A DNA stretch of 64,000 nucleotides, taken from NCBI RefSeq assembly GCF_002419965.1, contig NZ_DIHC01000041.1, forward strand, positions 60,625 to 124,624, read 5' to 3'. Origin of the DNA: Pseudomonas sp. UBA5706. GTDB lineage: Bacteria > Pseudomonadota > Gammaproteobacteria > Pseudomonadales > Pseudomonadaceae. Below the pieces are notes generated by a model. It was given only the letters and a program-made list of their open reading frames with translations. It was not told the DNA's origin and did not search any database. The position numbers and the translations under genes were made by a program. The first letter of the stretch is position 1. The number at the start of each line of letters is the position of its first letter. This document shows, one piece after another, positions 48,849 through 58,444 of the stretch.

Positions 48849-49637
48849 ATGTTTCGCCTTCCGCTGATCGGCGTCGCCGCCTGCACTCAGCAAATCGGCC
48901 CGCATGCCTATCACGTCAGTGGTGACAAATACGTCCGCGCAGTCGCTGTTGCTGCCAAGGGCCTGCCGCTGATTCTGCCGTCTCTGGCAGAGCTTATCGA
49001 TCCGGCCGATATCCTCTCGGTGGTCGATGGGCTGGTCTTCACCGGCTCTGCATCCAACGTCGAACCCTACCACTATAGCGGTCCAGCCAGCGCGCCCGGT
49101 ACTGCTCATGATCCTGAACGCGACCGTACCACCTTACCTCTTATTCGTGCCGCTGTGGCTGCCGGCGTGCCGGTGTTGGGAATTTGTCGCGGGTTTCAGG
49201 AGATGAACGTGGCGTTTGGCGGCAGTCTGCATCAGAAGGTTCATGAGACGGGAACCTTCCTGGACCATCGTGAGCCAGATAACGAACCTGTTGAAATTCA
49301 ATATGCGCCAAGCCATTCGCTGCACATCGCGCCCGGTGGAATGCTGGCCGGATTGGGACTGGCCGACGAGATTCGTGTCAATTCACTTCATGGTCAGGGC
49401 ATCGAGCGCCTGGCGCCCGGGTTGCGCGTTGAGGCCACGGCCGCCGATGGCTTGATCGAGGCGATCTCCGTTCCCCCGGGCGCGCCTTTTGCTTCAGCCG
49501 ACGTGTTCGCACTCGGCGTTCAATGGCATCCCGAGTGGCAAGTGATGCAGAACCGCGACTATCTTTCAATTCTTCAGGCGTTTGGCGATGCCTGTCGAAA
49601 GCATGCAATGCGACGTGACGCCCATGCGTCCAGATAA
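48849..49637 (+). CDS. spuA: gamma-glutamyl-GABA (polyamine) hydrolase SpuA
   Basis: 262 residues. Class I glutamine-amidotransferase-like hydrolase (peptidase C26): nucleophile Cys in GICRGFQEMNVAFGG, the GLVFTGSASNVEPYHY substrate region, and VQWHPEW with the catalytic His. It removes the gamma-glutamyl group from intermediates of putrescine and spermidine catabolism. Start GTCACATG. First gene of the spuABC part, followed by spuB after 48 bases. Confidence 0.92.
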   Translation: MFRLPLIGVAACTQQIGPHAYHVSGDKYVRAVAVAAKGLPLILPSLAELIDPADILSVVDGLVFTGSASNVEPYHYSGPASAPGTAHDPERDRTTLPLIRAAVAAGVPVLGICRGFQEMNVAFGGSLHQKVHETGTFLDHREPDNEPVEIQYAPSHSLHIAPGGMLAGLGLADEIRVNSLHGQGIERLAPGLRVEATAADGLIEAISVPPGAPFASADVFALGVQWHPEWQVMQNRDYLSILQAFGDACRKHAMRRDAHASR

Positions 49638-49685
49638 CGCCCGGCGGCCATAACGGCGACCGGTTCTGAAACCCCTGAGGTATTT

Positions 49686-51044
49686 ATGAGTACCAACCTC
49701 GACCAGCTCACCGATTGGTTGAAAGAACACAGCATTACCGAAGTCGAGTGCATGATCTCCGACCTGACCGGTATCACGCGGGGCAAGATTTCTCCGACCA
49801 ACAAGTTCATTGCCGAAAAGGGCATGCGCTTGCCGGAAAGCGTACTGCTCCAGACCGTGACCGGGGATTACGTCGAAGACGACATTTATTACGAGTTGCT
49901 GGACCCCGCAGACATCGACATGTTCTGCCGTCCTGACCAGAACGCGGTGTACCTGGTCCCCTGGGCCATCGAGCCTACTGCACAGGTGATCCACGACACC
50001 TACGACAAACAGGGCAACCCCATCGAGCTGTCGCCGCGCAACGTGCTCAAGAAGGTGCTCAAGCTCTACGCCGATCAAGGCTGGCAGCCCATCGTGGCGC
50101 CGGAGATGGAGTTTTACCTGACCAAGCGCAGCGACGACCCCGATTACCCTTTGCAACCACCGGTTGGCCGTTCGGGGCGCCCGGAAACCGGTCGCCAATC
50201 CTTCTCGATTGAAGCCGCGAACGAATTCGACCCGTTGTTCGAAGATGTCTACGACTGGTGCGAGCTGCAGAGCCTTGACCTGGACACGCTGATTCACGAA
50301 GACGGCACGGCGCAGATGGAAATCAACTTCCGTCACGGCGACGCCCTGTCCTTGGCCGACCAGATCCTGGTTTTCAAGCGCACCATGCGCGAGGCGGCGC
50401 TCAAGCACGACGTGGCTGCGACCTTCATGGCCAAGCCCATGACCGGCGAGCCCGGCAGCGCCATGCACCTGCACCAAAGCATCATCGAAATCGAGACCGG
50501 CAGGAACATCTTCTCCAATGAAGACGGGACGATGAGCCAGCTGTTCCTGCAGCATATCGGCGGTCTGCAGAAGCTGATCCCGGAACTGCTGCCGCTGTTC
50601 GCGCCCAACGTCAACTCCTTCCGCCGCTTCCTGCCTGATACGTCAGCGCCGGTGAACGTGGAGTGGGGCGAAGAAAACCGCACCGTGGGCCTGCGCGTCC
50701 CGGATGCGACCCCGCAGAACCGGCGGGTCGAAAACCGTCTGCCGGGCGCTGATGCCAACCCCTATCTGGCCATCGCTGCGAGCCTGCTATGCGGTTTTAT
50801 CGGCATGGTCGAGGGTCTCAATCCGAGTGCGCCGGTCGTGGGACGTGGTTATGAACGCCGCAATCTACGCCTGCCGTTGACCATCGAGGACGCGCTGGAA
50901 CGGATGGAAAACAGCAAAACGGTCGAGAAATACCTCGGTAAGACGTTTGTCACCGGCTACGTCGCGGTCAAGCGCGCCGAGCACGAAAACTTCAAGCGTG
51001 TGATCAGTTCGTGGGAGCGGGAATTCCTGCTCTTCGCGGTCTGA
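49686..51044 (+). CDS. spuB: glutamylpolyamine synthetase (glutamine synthetase family) SpuB
   Basis: 452 residues. Second GlnA-like enzyme: VECMISDLTGITRGKI, VAPEMEFYLT, DGTAQMEINFRHG, KPMTGEPGSAMHLHQS, NSFRRF, RLPGADANPYLAIA. Ligates glutamate to a polyamine amino group; related to but clearly different from SpuI, so the pair may prefer different polyamines. Followed by spuC after 73 bases. Confidence 0.92.
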   Translation: MSTNLDQLTDWLKEHSITEVECMISDLTGITRGKISPTNKFIAEKGMRLPESVLLQTVTGDYVEDDIYYELLDPADIDMFCRPDQNAVYLVPWAIEPTAQVIHDTYDKQGNPIELSPRNVLKKVLKLYADQGWQPIVAPEMEFYLTKRSDDPDYPLQPPVGRSGRPETGRQSFSIEAANEFDPLFEDVYDWCELQSLDLDTLIHEDGTAQMEINFRHGDALSLADQILVFKRTMREAALKHDVAATFMAKPMTGEPGSAMHLHQSIIEIETGRNIFSNEDGTMSQLFLQHIGGLQKLIPELLPLFAPNVNSFRRFLPDTSAPVNVEWGEENRTVGLRVPDATPQNRRVENRLPGADANPYLAIAASLLCGFIGMVEGLNPSAPVVGRGYERRNLRLPLTIEDALERMENSKTVEKYLGKTFVTGYVAVKRAEHENFKRVISSWEREFLLFAV

Positions 51045-51117
51045 AGACTCTGGGCGTCAATGAGTGTTTGCAGGTTATTGGCGCCCGGCACGTGTTATCC
51101 AGTCAATGGAGTGATTC

Positions 51118-52482
51118 ATGAGTTCGAACAATCCGCAAACCCGCGAATGGCAAGCGCTCAGCAGCGACCACCACCTGGCGCCGTTCAGCGACTTTAAACA
51201 GCTTAAAGAGAATGGCCCGCGCATCATTACCCACGCCAAGGGTGTTTATCTGTGGGACAGCGAAGGCAACAAGATTCTCGACGGCATGGCTGGCCTGTGG
51301 TGTGTAGCCGTGGGTTACGGTCGCGAGGAACTGGCTGACGCCGCCAGCAAACAGATGCGCGAACTGCCTTATTACAATCTGTTTTTCCAGACCGCTCACC
51401 CGCCGGCGCTGCAACTGGCCAAGGCCATCTCGGAAATTGCCCCGAATGGCATGAACCATGTGTTCTTCACCGGTTCCGGTTCCGAAGGCAATGACACCGT
51501 GCTCCGTCTGGTTCGCCACTACTGGGCGATCAAGGGCAAGCCGGGCAAGAAGGTCATCATCAGCCGCATGAACGGCTATCACGGCTCCACCGTCGCGGGC
51601 GCGAGTCTGGGCGGCATGACTTACATGCATGAGCAGGGCGACTTGCCGATCCCGGGTATCGTTCACATCCCGCAGCCTTACTGGTTCGCAGAGGGTGGCG
51701 ACATGAGCCCGGACGATTTCGGCGTGTGGGCTGCCGAGCAGTTGGAAAAGAAAATTCTCGAATTGGGCGTCGACAATGTCGGTGCGTTTATTGCCGAGCC
51801 GATCCAGGGGGCCGGTGGCGTGATTGTGCCGCCGGACACCTACTGGCCGAAGATCAAGGAAATTCTCGCCAAGTACGACATTCTCTTCGTCGCTGACGAG
51901 GTGATTTGTGGCTTCGGTCGCACCGGTGAGTGGTTCGGTAGCGATTTCTATGACCTCAAACCCGACCTGATGACCATTGCCAAGGGCCTGACCTCGGGCT
52001 ACATCCCCATGGGCGGCGTGATCGTGCGCGACGAAGTGGTCAAGGTGCTCAACGAGGGCGGCGACTTCAACCATGGTTTCACCTACTCCGGTCACCCGGT
52101 GGCGGCCGCGGTGGGTCTGGAAAACATCCGGATTCTGCGAGAAGAGAAAATCGTCGAACGGGTGAAGTCGGAAACGGCACCATACTTGCAAAAGCGTCTG
52201 CGTGAGCTGAACGATCATCCGCTGGTGGGTGAGGTTCGGGGTGTCGGCATGCTTGGCGCTATCGAACTGGTGAAAGACAAAGCCACTCGCCAACGGTATG
52301 TCGGTCAAGGTGCGGGCATGATCTGCCGGACGTTCTGCTTCGATAACGGTCTGATCATGCGGGCTGTGGGCGACACGATGATTATCGCGCCGCCACTGGT
52401 GATCAGCCTTGCCGAAATCGATGAGTTAGTGGAAAAAGCGCGCAAGTGCCTGGACCTGACCCTTGAGGCACTGCAACGCTGA
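51118..52482 (+). CDS. spuC: polyamine:pyruvate aminotransferase SpuC
   Basis: 454 residues, class III PLP aminotransferase. FFTGSGSEGNDTVLRLVR (phosphate site), NGYHGSTVAGASLGG, ILFVADEVICGFGRTGEWFG and the PLP lysine in MTIAKGLTSGYIPMGG, then FNHGFTYSGHPVAAA. Transaminates putrescine and related amines with pyruvate. GGAGTG ribosome-binding site. The 255-base gap before spuD may carry a second promoter. Confidence 0.95.
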   Translation: MSSNNPQTREWQALSSDHHLAPFSDFKQLKENGPRIITHAKGVYLWDSEGNKILDGMAGLWCVAVGYGREELADAASKQMRELPYYNLFFQTAHPPALQLAKAISEIAPNGMNHVFFTGSGSEGNDTVLRLVRHYWAIKGKPGKKVIISRMNGYHGSTVAGASLGGMTYMHEQGDLPIPGIVHIPQPYWFAEGGDMSPDDFGVWAAEQLEKKILELGVDNVGAFIAEPIQGAGGVIVPPDTYWPKIKEILAKYDILFVADEVICGFGRTGEWFGSDFYDLKPDLMTIAKGLTSGYIPMGGVIVRDEVVKVLNEGGDFNHGFTYSGHPVAAAVGLENIRILREEKIVERVKSETAPYLQKRLRELNDHPLVGEVRGVGMLGAIELVKDKATRQRYVGQGAGMICRTFCFDNGLIMRAVGDTMIIAPPLVISLAEIDELVEKARKCLDLTLEALQR

Positions 52483-52737
52483 ATCCGAAACCTGTTGCAG
52501 CACGGCTTGCCGGCGGTAGGGTCATCCAACCCGCTGTCCGACAAGCCGGACTGCTGCCAACCGGTATTGACGTGCTCAGAGGTGTGGATATCCAGACGGC
52601 GAGGGGATTGGCAGGTAGATGAAACCCTTGAACGTTATGCAACTTGGCAGGCTGCTCTGCTTGTAAGCCCGCCCAGGAAATTGCCAGACTAACGGCTGTT
52701 TTAGTCGCCGCTAACATAAAACATTGGAGCTGTACGC

Positions 52738-53835
52738 ATGAAGAAATTTGGCAAAACCCTCCTCGCCTTGTCCCTGATGGGCGCAGTGGCCGCAGCTGCA
52801 CACGCCGATGACAAAGTTCTGCACGTCTACAACTGGTCCGATTACATCGCGCCAAACACCATTGCCGATTTCGAAAAGGAATCGGGCATCAAAGTGGTGT
52901 ATGACGTATTCGACAGTAACGAGACGCTGGAAGCCAAGTTGCTGGCAGGCAAGTCGGGTTACGACATCGTCGTACCGTCGAACAACTTCCTCGCCAAACA
53001 GATCAAAGCCGGTGTTTACCAGGAGCTGGATACGTCCAAGCTGCCTAACTACAAGAACCTTGATCCTGCGCTGTTGAAAGCCGTGTCGATCAGCGACCCG
53101 GACAACAAGCATGCTTTCCCGTACATGTGGGGCTCGATCGGAATTGGCTTCAACCCGGAAAAGGTCAAGGCTGCGCTGGGCGCCGACGCCCCGGTCAATT
53201 CCTGGGATTTGCTGTTTAAACCAGAGAACGCGGCCAAGCTGAAAAGCTGCGGTATCAGCTTCCTTGATTCGCCAACCGAAATGCTGCCGGTAGCGCTGCA
53301 CTACCTGGGCCTGCCAACCGACAGCCAGAAGAAGGAAGACATCAAGAAGGCCCAGGACCTGTTCCTGAAGATTCGTCCTTCGGTGACCTACTTCCACTCG
53401 TCCAAGTACATCTCGGACCTGGCCAACGGCAACATCTGCGTAGCCGTGGGTTACTCGGGTGACGTGTATCAGGCCAAGGCCCGCGCTGAAGAGGCCGGTG
53501 GCAAGGTCAAGGTCAGCTACAACATTCCGAAAGAAGGGGCCGGTAGCTTCTATGACATGGTCGCCATTCCTAAAGACGCCGATAACGTCGAAGGCGCCTA
53601 CAAGTTCATGAACTTCCTGCTGCAACCGAAGGTGATGGCAGAAATCACCAACTCCGTTCACTTCCCGAACGGTAACAAGGCTGCGACCGAGTTCGTTGAC
53701 AAAGACATCACCTCTGACCCAGGCGTCTATCCGCCGGCGGACGTTCTGGCCAAGTTGTATGCCATTGCCGACTTGCCAGCCGCCACCCAACGCGAAATGA
53801 CACGCGCCTGGACCACCATCAAATCGGGCAAATAA
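52738..53835 (+). CDS. spuD: putrescine-binding protein SpuD
   Basis: 365 residues. Signal peptide MKKFGKTLLALSLMGAVAAAAHA. Mature VLHVYNWSDYIAPNTIADFEKESGIKVVYDVFDSNETLEAKLLAGKSGYDIVVPS is the PotF/PotD pattern, and the C-terminus LPAATQREMTRAWTTIKSGK is shared with SpuE. Periplasmic polyamine receptor for SpuFGH. SpuD prefers putrescine in P. aeruginosa. It is followed by a paralogue after 251 bases. Confidence 0.95.
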   Translation: MKKFGKTLLALSLMGAVAAAAHADDKVLHVYNWSDYIAPNTIADFEKESGIKVVYDVFDSNETLEAKLLAGKSGYDIVVPSNNFLAKQIKAGVYQELDTSKLPNYKNLDPALLKAVSISDPDNKHAFPYMWGSIGIGFNPEKVKAALGADAPVNSWDLLFKPENAAKLKSCGISFLDSPTEMLPVALHYLGLPTDSQKKEDIKKAQDLFLKIRPSVTYFHSSKYISDLANGNICVAVGYSGDVYQAKARAEEAGGKVKVSYNIPKEGAGSFYDMVAIPKDADNVEGAYKFMNFLLQPKVMAEITNSVHFPNGNKAATEFVDKDITSDPGVYPPADVLAKLYAIADLPAATQREMTRAWTTIKSGK

Positions 53836-54086
53836 GCCGGGTCCAAAGGTGCAGTCAATGACGGCACGTGCATAATCCGTAGCAGTCCGGCTTGTCGGCG
53901 GCGTTCGTAAAACGCTGATGCAGGCAAGCCGAATTGCCACGCAGTTCGCTGGACGCACATCCGCCGTACAAAGTTTTTTTGCGAGCAGGGTTTATCGAAG
54001 GTAAGTTGCGCGCCGGATTCGTCACAGTCAGTCGTTACTGTCGTCGGCCAGGGCAACAGGCCCACCCACTAAAAAGGACTGCAAAC
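53836..54086. other. spuD-spuE intercistronic region
   Basis: 251 bases with no gene. A GTG-started frame continuing from here into spuE is open earlier but the part before 54087 is not protein-like. It contains an AGTCCGGCTTG / CAAGCCG(AATTGCC) pair of short inverted segments. Nothing else stands out. Confidence 0.3.
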
Positions 54087-55181
54087 GTGTCTATTTCTTT
54101 GTTTTCCAAAGGCTTGCTACTGGGAGCCGGCCTGACGCTCGCCGTCGGCGCCTTCGCGGATTCCACCGTCCGCATTTATAACTGGTCCGATTACATCGGA
54201 ACCACGACCCTGGCGGGTTTCGAAACCGCCACCGGGATCAAGACCAAATACGATGTCTTCGACTCAAACGAAACCCTGGAAGGCAAGCTGCTGGCCGGTC
54301 ACACCGGTTATGACGTGGTGGTGCCCTCCAACCACTTCCTTGGCAAGCAGATCAAGGCAGGCGCATTTCAGAAGCTCGACAAGTCGCAACTTCCCAACTA
54401 CTCCAATCTCGATCCCGAGCTGATGAAGCGCCTGGAAAAAAACGACCCAGGCAATCAGTACGCCGTGCCTTACCTGTGGGGCACCAACGGTATCGGCTAT
54501 AACGTCGACAAGATCAAGGAAGTATTGGGCGTCGACACTATCGACTCCTGGGCTGTGCTGTTTGAACCTGAGAACATCAAGAAGCTGCAGAAGTGCGGCG
54601 TCGCCTTCCTGGATTCGGCTGACGAGATGATGCCCGCGGTGCTGAACTACATGGGGCTCAATCCCAACAGCACCGACGAAAAGGACTACAAGAAGGCCGA
54701 GGACAAGCTGCTCAAAGTTCGTCCGTACGTGACCTATTTCAATTCCTCCAAATACATCACGGATCTGGCCAATGGCGACATCTGCATCGCCGCTGGATTT
54801 TCCGGCGATGTGTTCCAGGCCAAGGCCCGTGCCGAAGAAGCGGGCAAGGGCGTGCACCTTGCATACTCGATTCCCAAGGAAGGCGGCAACCTGTGGTTCG
54901 ATATGCTGGCGATTCCGGCTGACGCGCCAGACGTCAAGGCGGCCCATGCCTTCATCAACTACATCCTCAAGCCTGAGGTGATCGCCAAGGTCAGCGATCA
55001 GGTCGGTTACGCCAACCCGAACCCTGCCTCGGGCACATTGATGGAGCAGGACATTCGCAACGACGAAGCGGTCTACCCCTCCCAAGAGGTGCTGCAGCGG
55101 TTGTACGTCAACTCCGAGTTGCCACCGAAAATCCAGCGCGTGATGACGCGCAGCTGGACCAGGATCAAATCCGGTAAATAA
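54087..55181 (+). CDS. spuE: spermidine-binding protein SpuE
   Basis: 364 residues, GTG start at 54087 with AAGGA eight bases upstream; this gives the signal peptide VSISLFSKGLLLGAGLTLAVGAFA (the longer open frame to 53934 is not used). Mature part VRIYNWSDYIGTTTLAGFETATGIKTKYDVFDSNETLEGKLLAG closely parallels SpuD. SpuE prefers spermidine in P. aeruginosa, where it is linked to type III secretion control. Serves the same transporter as SpuD. Confidence 0.94.
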   Translation: MSISLFSKGLLLGAGLTLAVGAFADSTVRIYNWSDYIGTTTLAGFETATGIKTKYDVFDSNETLEGKLLAGHTGYDVVVPSNHFLGKQIKAGAFQKLDKSQLPNYSNLDPELMKRLEKNDPGNQYAVPYLWGTNGIGYNVDKIKEVLGVDTIDSWAVLFEPENIKKLQKCGVAFLDSADEMMPAVLNYMGLNPNSTDEKDYKKAEDKLLKVRPYVTYFNSSKYITDLANGDICIAAGFSGDVFQAKARAEEAGKGVHLAYSIPKEGGNLWFDMLAIPADAPDVKAAHAFINYILKPEVIAKVSDQVGYANPNPASGTLMEQDIRNDEAVYPSQEVLQRLYVNSELPPKIQRVMTRSWTRIKSGK

Positions 55182-55236
55182 AGACCTGGCGCCCGGCCCT
55201 ATTGGCCGGGCGCAAAAACAGTTGGGAGTTTCACCC

Positions 55237-56379
55237 ATGGCAGTTGCCTCCGGCGCCTACAAAAAAGCCCTTGAGGGTGGTCAGCAACCGAAACAGGTAC
55301 TGGTCAAAATCGATCGGGTCACGAAAAAATTCGACGAGACGGTTGCTGTGGACGATGTGTCTCTGCAGATCAACAAGGGCGAAATCTTCGCCCTGCTTGG
55401 CGGTTCCGGCTCGGGCAAGTCCACGCTGCTGCGCATGCTGGCGGGGTTCGAGCGGCCAACCGAGGGGCGGATTTTTCTCGATGGCGTCGACATTACGGAC
55501 ATGCCGCCGTACGAACGTCCGATCAACATGATGTTTCAGTCCTACGCACTGTTCCCACACATGACCGTGGCGCAGAACATCGCCTTCGGCCTGCAGCAGG
55601 ACAAACTGCCCAAGAACGAGATCGACGCCCGCGTGGCCGAAATGCTCAAGCTGGTGCAGATGACCCAGTACGCCAAGCGTAAGCCGCATCAGCTTTCGGG
55701 CGGCCAGCGTCAGCGCGTTGCACTGGCGCGTTCGCTGGCCAAGAAGCCAAAGCTGCTCTTGCTCGACGAGCCGATGGGTGCGCTGGACAAGAAGCTGCGT
55801 TCGCAGATGCAACTGGAACTGGTGGAGATCATCGAGCGCGTCGGCGTGACCTGCGTGATGGTGACCCATGACCAGGAGGAGGCCATGACCATGGCCCAGC
55901 GCATCGCGATCATGCACCTGGGCTGGATCGCGCAGATCGGCAGCCCTGTGGATATTTACGAAACCCCGACCAGCCGTCTGGTCTGCGAGTTCATCGGCAA
56001 CGTCAACCTGTTCGACGGTGAGGTCATCGAGGACAGGGAGGGCCACGCGCTGATCCGAAGCCCCGAGCTTGAACGCGACATCTACGTGGGGCACGGGGTG
56101 ACGACTTCGGTGGAAGACAAGCACATCACGTACGCGCTGCGCCCAGAGAAACTGCTGGTGACAACCGAGCAACCCGCCTTCGAACATAACTGGTCGCGCG
56201 GCAAAGTGCATGACATTGCGTATCTGGGGGGCCATTCGGTCTTCTACGTAAAGTTGCCCTCCGGCAAGCTGGTGCAGTCGTTTGTGGCCAATGCCGAGCG
56301 TCAGGGCACTCGTCCAACCTGGGACGATGAAGTCTACGTCTGGTGGGAAGACGACAGCGGCGTGGTACTGCGCTCATGA
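55237..56379 (+). CDS. spuF: polyamine ABC transporter ATPase SpuF
   Basis: 380 residues from ATG 55237 (GGGAG eight bases upstream). Walker A GGSGSGKSTL, Q-loop MFQSYALFPHMTV, signature LSGGQRQRVALARSL, Walker B LLLLDEPMGALDKKL, H-loop VTHDQEEAMTMA, then a C-terminal TOBE domain (VNLFDGEVIEDREGH...). PotA-like. Its stop overlaps the spuG start (ATGA). Confidence 0.96.
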   Translation: MAVASGAYKKALEGGQQPKQVLVKIDRVTKKFDETVAVDDVSLQINKGEIFALLGGSGSGKSTLLRMLAGFERPTEGRIFLDGVDITDMPPYERPINMMFQSYALFPHMTVAQNIAFGLQQDKLPKNEIDARVAEMLKLVQMTQYAKRKPHQLSGGQRQRVALARSLAKKPKLLLLDEPMGALDKKLRSQMQLELVEIIERVGVTCVMVTHDQEEAMTMAQRIAIMHLGWIAQIGSPVDIYETPTSRLVCEFIGNVNLFDGEVIEDREGHALIRSPELERDIYVGHGVTTSVEDKHITYALRPEKLLVTTEQPAFEHNWSRGKVHDIAYLGGHSVFYVKLPSGKLVQSFVANAERQGTRPTWDDEVYVWWEDDSGVVLRS

Positions 56380-57296
56380 AAATCCGAAAGATCAAACGTG
56401 CGTTCAATCGAATAAAGCCCAATGGCCGTCAGGCGGTTATCGGCGTGCCCTTCCTGTGGCTTTTTCTGTTCTTCGCGTTGCCGTTTTTGATCGTCATCAA
56501 GATCAGCTTCGCCGAGGCCGACGTCGCGATTCCGCCTTACACTGAGGTCTTCACCTACGCCGAGCAGAAGCTCGACGTGGTGCTCAATTTCGCCAACTAC
56601 GCGTTGCTGACTGGAGACGACCTGTACATCTCGGCATACCTGGGCTCGTTGAAGATGGCCTTCTTCAGCACCTTGCTGTGCCTGTTGATTGGCTATCCGA
56701 TGGCGTACGGTATCTCCATTGCACGCAAGGAAATACAGACCGTATTGTTGCTGCTGATCATGATGCCGACCTGGACGGCGATCCTGATCCGCGTTTACGC
56801 CTGGATGGGCATTCTCAGTAATAACGGCCTGCTCAACGCCTTTCTGATGTGGCTGGGCGTGATCAACGAGCCATTACAGATTCTCAACACCAACCTGGCG
56901 GTCTACATCGGCGTGGTCTATTCGTACCTGCCGTTCATGATCCTGCCGCTGTACGCCAATTTGGTAAAGCACGATCAGAGCCTGCTGGAGGCCGCGTCGG
57001 ACCTGGGGTCGAGCACCTTCAACAGTTTCTGGAAAATTACCGTCCCGCTGTCCAAGAACGGCATCATCGCCGGCTGCATGCTGGTGTTCATTCCGGTGGT
57101 GGGTGAGTTCGTCATCCCTGAACTGCTGGGCGGCCCTGAGACGCTGATGATCGGCAAGGTGCTGTGGCAGGAGTTCTTTAACAACCGCGACTGGCCGGTG
57201 GCATCGTCGCTGGCGGTGGTGATGCTGTTGATCCTCATCGTGCCAATCATTCTGTTCAACCGCAGCCAGGCTAAAGAATTGGAGGGCAAGGCATGA
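56376..57296 (+). CDS. spuG: polyamine ABC transporter permease SpuG
   Basis: 306 residues from ATG 56376 overlapping the spuF stop. PotB-like: N-terminal basic cytoplasmic stretch, first helix VIGVPFLWLFLFFALPFLIVIKISF, six helices, and the EAA loop LLEAASDLGSSTFNSFWKITVPLSKNGIIAG. Overlaps spuH by four bases. Confidence 0.95.
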   Translation: MKIRKIKRAFNRIKPNGRQAVIGVPFLWLFLFFALPFLIVIKISFAEADVAIPPYTEVFTYAEQKLDVVLNFANYALLTGDDLYISAYLGSLKMAFFSTLLCLLIGYPMAYGISIARKEIQTVLLLLIMMPTWTAILIRVYAWMGILSNNGLLNAFLMWLGVINEPLQILNTNLAVYIGVVYSYLPFMILPLYANLVKHDQSLLEAASDLGSSTFNSFWKITVPLSKNGIIAGCMLVFIPVVGEFVIPELLGGPETLMIGKVLWQEFFNNRDWPVASSLAVVMLLILIVPIILFNRSQAKELEGKA

Positions 57297-58183
57297 GAGG
57301 CTTCCGATTCTCGAACCTGATGTTGGTACTGGGCCTGGTGTTCATCTACGCGCCCATGGTCATTCTGGTGATCTACTCATTCAACGCCTCGAAACTGGTG
57401 ACGGTCTGGGGCGGCTGGTCGGTGAAGTGGTACGTCGGCCTGCTGGACAACACGCAACTGATGAGCGCGGTAATGCGCTCGCTGGAAATCGCCTTGTACA
57501 CCTCGGTAGCGGCGGTTGCGTTAGGTACGATGGCAGCGTTCGTGCTGACCCGCGTGACGCGTTTCAAGGGCCGCACGTTCTTTGGCGGACTGGTCACAGC
57601 GCCTCTGGTCATGCCCGAAGTCATCACAGGCCTGTCGCTGTTGCTGCTGTTCGTGGCGATGGCGCAGTTGATTGGCTGGCCACAGGAGCGTGGCATCGTC
57701 ACCATCTGGATCGCCCACACGACGTTCTGTGCGGCGTATGTGGCGGTGGTCGTTTCGGCGCGGCTGCGTGAGCTGGACCTGTCCATCGAAGAGGCTGCCA
57801 TGGACCTTGGCGCGCGTCCGTGGAAGGTGTTCTTTCTGATCACCATCCCGATGATCGCGCCCTCGCTGGCCGCGGGCGGCATGATGTCCTTCGCCCTGTC
57901 GCTGGATGACTTGGTATTGGCGAGCTTCGTGTCCGGTCCCGGCTCGACGACCTTGCCGATGGAAGTATTCTCCGCCGTACGTCTGGGCGTGAAGCCCGAG
58001 ATCAACGCCATTGCAAGTCTGATTCTGTTGGCCGTGTCGATCGCGACATTCCTGGTCTGGTTCTTCAGCCGCCGCGCTGAAAACAACCGCAGAAAGGCCA
58101 TCCAGCAAGCCATTGAAGAAGCGGCAGCAGATGGCTGGAAACAACCGGATCCGCGACGTGCGCAGGTGGTCGAGTCGGTTTGA
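57293..58183 (+). CDS. spuH: polyamine ABC transporter permease SpuH
   Basis: 296 residues, PotC-like. First helix FSNLMLVLGLVFIYAPMVILVIYSFNAS, EAA loop IEEAAMDLGARPWKVFFLITIPMIAPSLAAGG. ATG overlaps the spuG stop. Last gene of spuDEFGH, ended by a strong hairpin. Confidence 0.95.
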   Translation: MRGFRFSNLMLVLGLVFIYAPMVILVIYSFNASKLVTVWGGWSVKWYVGLLDNTQLMSAVMRSLEIALYTSVAAVALGTMAAFVLTRVTRFKGRTFFGGLVTAPLVMPEVITGLSLLLLFVAMAQLIGWPQERGIVTIWIAHTTFCAAYVAVVVSARLRELDLSIEEAAMDLGARPWKVFFLITIPMIAPSLAAGGMMSFALSLDDLVLASFVSGPGSTTLPMEVFSAVRLGVKPEINAIASLILLAVSIATFLVWFFSRRAENNRRKAIQQAIEEAAADGWKQPDPRRAQVVESV

Positions 58184-58200
58184 TCGCTCCGTAGTTACAG

Positions 58201-58234
58201 ATGATCGCGCCCACAATCGCGTGGGCGCGATCAT
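58201..58234 (+). terminator. terminator after spuH
   Basis: ATGATCGCGCCCAC (58201-58214) and GTGGGCGCGATCAT (58221-58234) form a perfect 14-bp stem with a 6-base loop, followed by TTTTG. Seventeen bases past the spuH stop. The following ~200 bases to 58444 show no gene. Confidence 0.85.
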
Positions 58235-58444
58235 TTTGCTTCGACCCGGAGGGCGTGGGAGTCTGGCTTGCCGACGATCTCAGTTCACGCTCCGCGTGGG
58301 AATGCATTGCCCGGCGCTCTGCGTCGCCAGGCAGTGAACGCGGAGCGGTTGACCGATCGGCGCAGCGCCGCCTTATCAAGGCTTTTGCGTCACCGGCGCC
58401 ATCCCATGCGGAGCGTGCGAGAATCCACGTGGAGGTTTGGGGCA

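Noticed and set aside
49071..49081. CACTATAG in spuA as another phage-type promoter
   Set aside because: Only the short core matches, inside a conserved coding sequence, with none of the upstream TTAAAA tract.
51103..55238. Long minus-strand frames across spuC, spuD and spuE
   Set aside because: Mirror frames of strongly conserved genes; composition is unlike protein.
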